This document shows positions 6,026-7,254 of a stretch of DNA of 7,254 nucleotides, in pieces; the first letter of the stretch is position 1; every line of letters begins with the position of its first letter. The position numbers and the translations under genes were made by a program. The stretch is from CAZKUN01 sp964555935. Its GTDB lineage: Bacteria > Armatimonadota > Zipacnadia > Zipacnadales > VGFC01. Location of the stretch: assembly GCA_964555935.1 (NCBI GenBank), contig CAZKUN010000361.1:1-7254 (forward strand). The letters run 5' to 3'. Below the pieces are notes generated by a model. The model saw nothing but the letters and a program-made list of their open reading frames with translations, was not told the DNA's origin and did not search any database.

Positions 6026-6148
6026 CTCGCTCTAACCGCCCTGGCGCTTGTCCCGTTCAGTATGGGGGACCGGTGTGAATGTCTACATGCAATTAGTGGG
6101 TGTAGAACGGTAATAATGAACATCTCAGGACAACCGGACGGGGCATGA
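6011..6148 (+). CDS. Candidate 45-residue secreted, Cys-containing small protein
   Basis: The ATG has GAGGG (5997-6001) at 9-nt spacing. The peptide opens MRPLVLALTALALVPFSMG, a plausible Sec signal: one Arg, then a Leu/Ala core, then small and turn residues. It is followed by a short tail with C22, C24 and C31 in the pattern C-x-C-x6-C, ending QPDGA. There is no lipobox (L-x-x-C), so it would be released or membrane-retained rather than a lipoprotein. Base composition falls in the second half (about 6073-6122), which is AT-rich with TAATAAT, and this may reflect a promoter for the gene at 6239 rather than coding sequence. No family is recognised. It sits alone in the roughly 300-nt gap between the TPR and HEAT-repeat genes. 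It could be a decayed gene start or a chance ORF. Confidence 0.4.
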   Translation: MRPLVLALTALALVPFSMGDRCECLHAISGCRTVIMNISGQPDGA

Positions 6149-6238
6149 CCGACATGGGGCGGCAGGGATTCGGCGAGCGGTGGCCGAAGGACATCTTGAG
6201 CTATTGCTGAGGCGAGCCATGAGAGGGAGGCGGAACGA

Positions 6239-6892
6239 ATGGAGCATCTTGAGGTAGTCCTCGAGGGAGTCAAGCTGCTGCTGTGGGTAGTGTTGATCGC
6301 GTATCTGCTGATGCGCTACGGTGAGAACATCAGCGAGTTGCTCGAAGCCGTCGTATCCCGCGGGGGCACGATGACCTTGCCCGGAGGTATATCGGTCGGT
6401 GTCACCGCCCAACTGAAGGAGGCAATGGCCGAGGCTTCCGGAGCCGACGCGGATGAGTCGGCGAGCGTTCAGGCCGGCGTTCAGATCATTGCTAACGAGG
6501 AGTTCCGCGTTCTTGCCAGGCAGATCTACGGGACCAGCCTGCCGGAGCGAAAACGTGTCGAGCGACAGATCGCAGCGCTGGCCGAGGACCTGGGAGTCGA
6601 AGACGTCATGACCCACGCGTCATCAGGCAAGGCCGGCGAGCGAGCAGCGGCTGCGGTGGCTCTGCGCGCTCAGCTTGCGTCTTCGGGGGAGCTGGCCGAT
6701 CGTGGCGACGTGCGCGACACCGTGTCGAAGCTGCTCGCGGACAGGCACTCACGCGTGCGGTACCGAGGCGTCAAGCTTGCCGGGGAGAGCGCCGCGCTGA
6801 GCCAAGAATTCACAGAGGAACTCCACGACCTTGCCTCGGCCGACCGGAACACCTCCGTGCGAAAGGCCGCCAAGCGCGCCGTTCGGCAGTGA
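6239..6892 (+). CDS. Membrane-anchored protein with HEAT-like repeats
   Basis: The 217-residue product has one N-terminal membrane helix (about 7-25) followed by RYGENISELLEAVVSRGGTM and a glycine-rich strand LPGGISVGVTA (47-57). This TM-plus-short-beta layout is seen in many uncharacterised anchored proteins. A helical linker (about 58-120) with the charged stretch LPERKRVERQ leads to three HEAT-like units: about 120-148, 155-184 and 188-217. The last two carry the signature D-R-x-x-x-V-R near 169 and 202. The C-terminal part should be a small alpha-solenoid in the cytoplasm, binding a partner. Orientation is inferred from the Arg after the helix. The start is secure: AGAGGGAGG (6222-6230) lies 8 nt before the ATG. 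I recognise no named family. Confidence 0.8.
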   Translation: MEHLEVVLEGVKLLLWVVLIAYLLMRYGENISELLEAVVSRGGTMTLPGGISVGVTAQLKEAMAEASGADADESASVQAGVQIIANEEFRVLARQIYGTSLPERKRVERQIAALAEDLGVEDVMTHASSGKAGERAAAAVALRAQLASSGELADRGDVRDTVSKLLADRHSRVRYRGVKLAGESAALSQEFTEELHDLASADRNTSVRKAAKRAVRQ

Positions 6893-7000
6893 GACGGTGG
6901 GCCCCGGGCTCGTGACCGTACTGGTGCGGGAGCGAGGCGGGACGCAGGCGCGCAGTGTTGAAGGTTCGAGCGCCTGTTGACGCGGCGCGTAGATGGGGGG

Positions 7001-7254
7001 ATGGTTGATATAGGTCAGGCGAAAAGACGGAACGGGATACCAACGCGAGAGCTGGGCAGGACCGGTGAGCGGGTGGCGATCATCGGCCTGGGCGGGTATC
7101 ACATGGCGAAGGACGGTGACGTCGAGCTATCGACGCGCATCGCGAGGACCGCCGTCGACGAGGGCGTCAACTTCCTAGATAACGCCTGGTGCTACAACGA
7201 CGGGAATAGCGAACGGTTCATGGGGGAAGCCCTGCGGGATGGGTACCGCGACAA
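7001..7254 (+). CDS. Aldo/keto reductase, 3' partial
   Basis: Only the first 84 codons are in the window. After a basic leader, IPTRELGRTGERVAIIGLGG (13-32) is the first strand of the aldo/keto reductase TIM barrel. NFLDNAWCYNDGNSERFMGE (57-76) carries the catalytic Asp60 and Tyr65 in the family's D-x4-Y spacing, followed by ALRDGYRD. It should be an NADPH-dependent oxidoreductase of the broad bacterial group of predicted aldo/keto reductases; the substrate is unknown. The start is uncertain. The ATG at 7001 directly follows GGGGGG with almost no spacing, an in-frame TTG at 6977 has no clear ribosome site, and homologues usually begin near residue 13, where this gene has ATA. It lies 108 nt after the HEAT-repeat gene, a gap in which I see no clear terminator or promoter. 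Confidence 0.9.
   Translation, partial: MVDIGQAKRRNGIPTRELGRTGERVAIIGLGGYHMAKDGDVELSTRIARTAVDEGVNFLDNAWCYNDGNSERFMGEALRDGYRD

Noticed and set aside
6145..6210. A 21-codon ORF starting ATGACCGAC whose start overlaps (ATGA) the stop of the 6011 small ORF.
   Set aside because: Very short, no usable ribosome site and no recognisable features; a second ATGA overlap so close can arise by chance.
6893..7000. Inverted repeat ACGGT (6894-6898) / ACCGT (6915-6919) after the HEAT-repeat gene.
   Set aside because: Only 5 pairs across a 16-nt loop and no T-run; too weak to call a terminator.

Overview
The window is GC-rich bacterial chromosome with GTG starts, good Shine-Dalgarno sites and compact gene packing. 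The gene mix is a Hcp-fold protein with a Sec signal, a GspG-like pseudopilin, a divergent Nramp-type transporter, a fusion of terpene-cyclase-like repeats to a beta-propeller, and an aldo/keto reductase of the 'FLDNAWCYND' type. It suggests an environmental lineage such as Armatimonadota, Planctomycetota or a related candidate phylum. That placement is an impression from gene content; no rRNA or marker gene is present to fix it. There is no tRNA, rRNA, insertion sequence, CRISPR array or phage gene.

Layout, left to right. (1) Positions 2-928 (+): the end of a gene that enters from the left, with a QW-type repeat followed by about five propeller blades. (2) Two minus-strand genes converge on it: a pseudopilin-like membrane-anchored protein (2021 to 1605), then a secreted Hcp-fold protein (1470 to 952) with its own candidate extended -10 promoter. 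(3) Divergent from these, on the plus strand, a GNAT acetyltransferase of streptothricin-acetyltransferase type (2079-2666), a 118-nt gap with a perfect 10-bp hairpin, and a 490-residue Nramp-fold transporter (2785-4257). (4) A minus-strand PAP2 phosphatase (5149 to 4259) whose stop codon lies one base from the transporter's stop. (5) Plus-strand genes from 5231: a 41-codon small ORF with a strong ribosome site whose stop overlaps (ATGA) the start of a Cys-motif/TPR protein (5353-5931); a gap holding a second small ORF with a signal peptide and cysteines (6011-6148) and a structured leader; a membrane-anchored HEAT-repeat protein (6239-6892); and the first 84 codons of an aldo/keto reductase (7001 to the edge).

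How the genes work together: most look like separate functional units. The best candidate for a linked pair is the pseudopilin plus Sec-exported Hcp-like protein, both directed out of the cytoplasm and on the same strand. The small ORF and TPR gene at 5231-5931 are also likely to be translated together. No complete known multi-gene system can be recognised. The points of interest are changes within families (an Hcp with a signal peptide, a pseudopilin without a peptidase site, an Nramp without its metal ligands) and two small ORFs that a standard length cut-off would miss.
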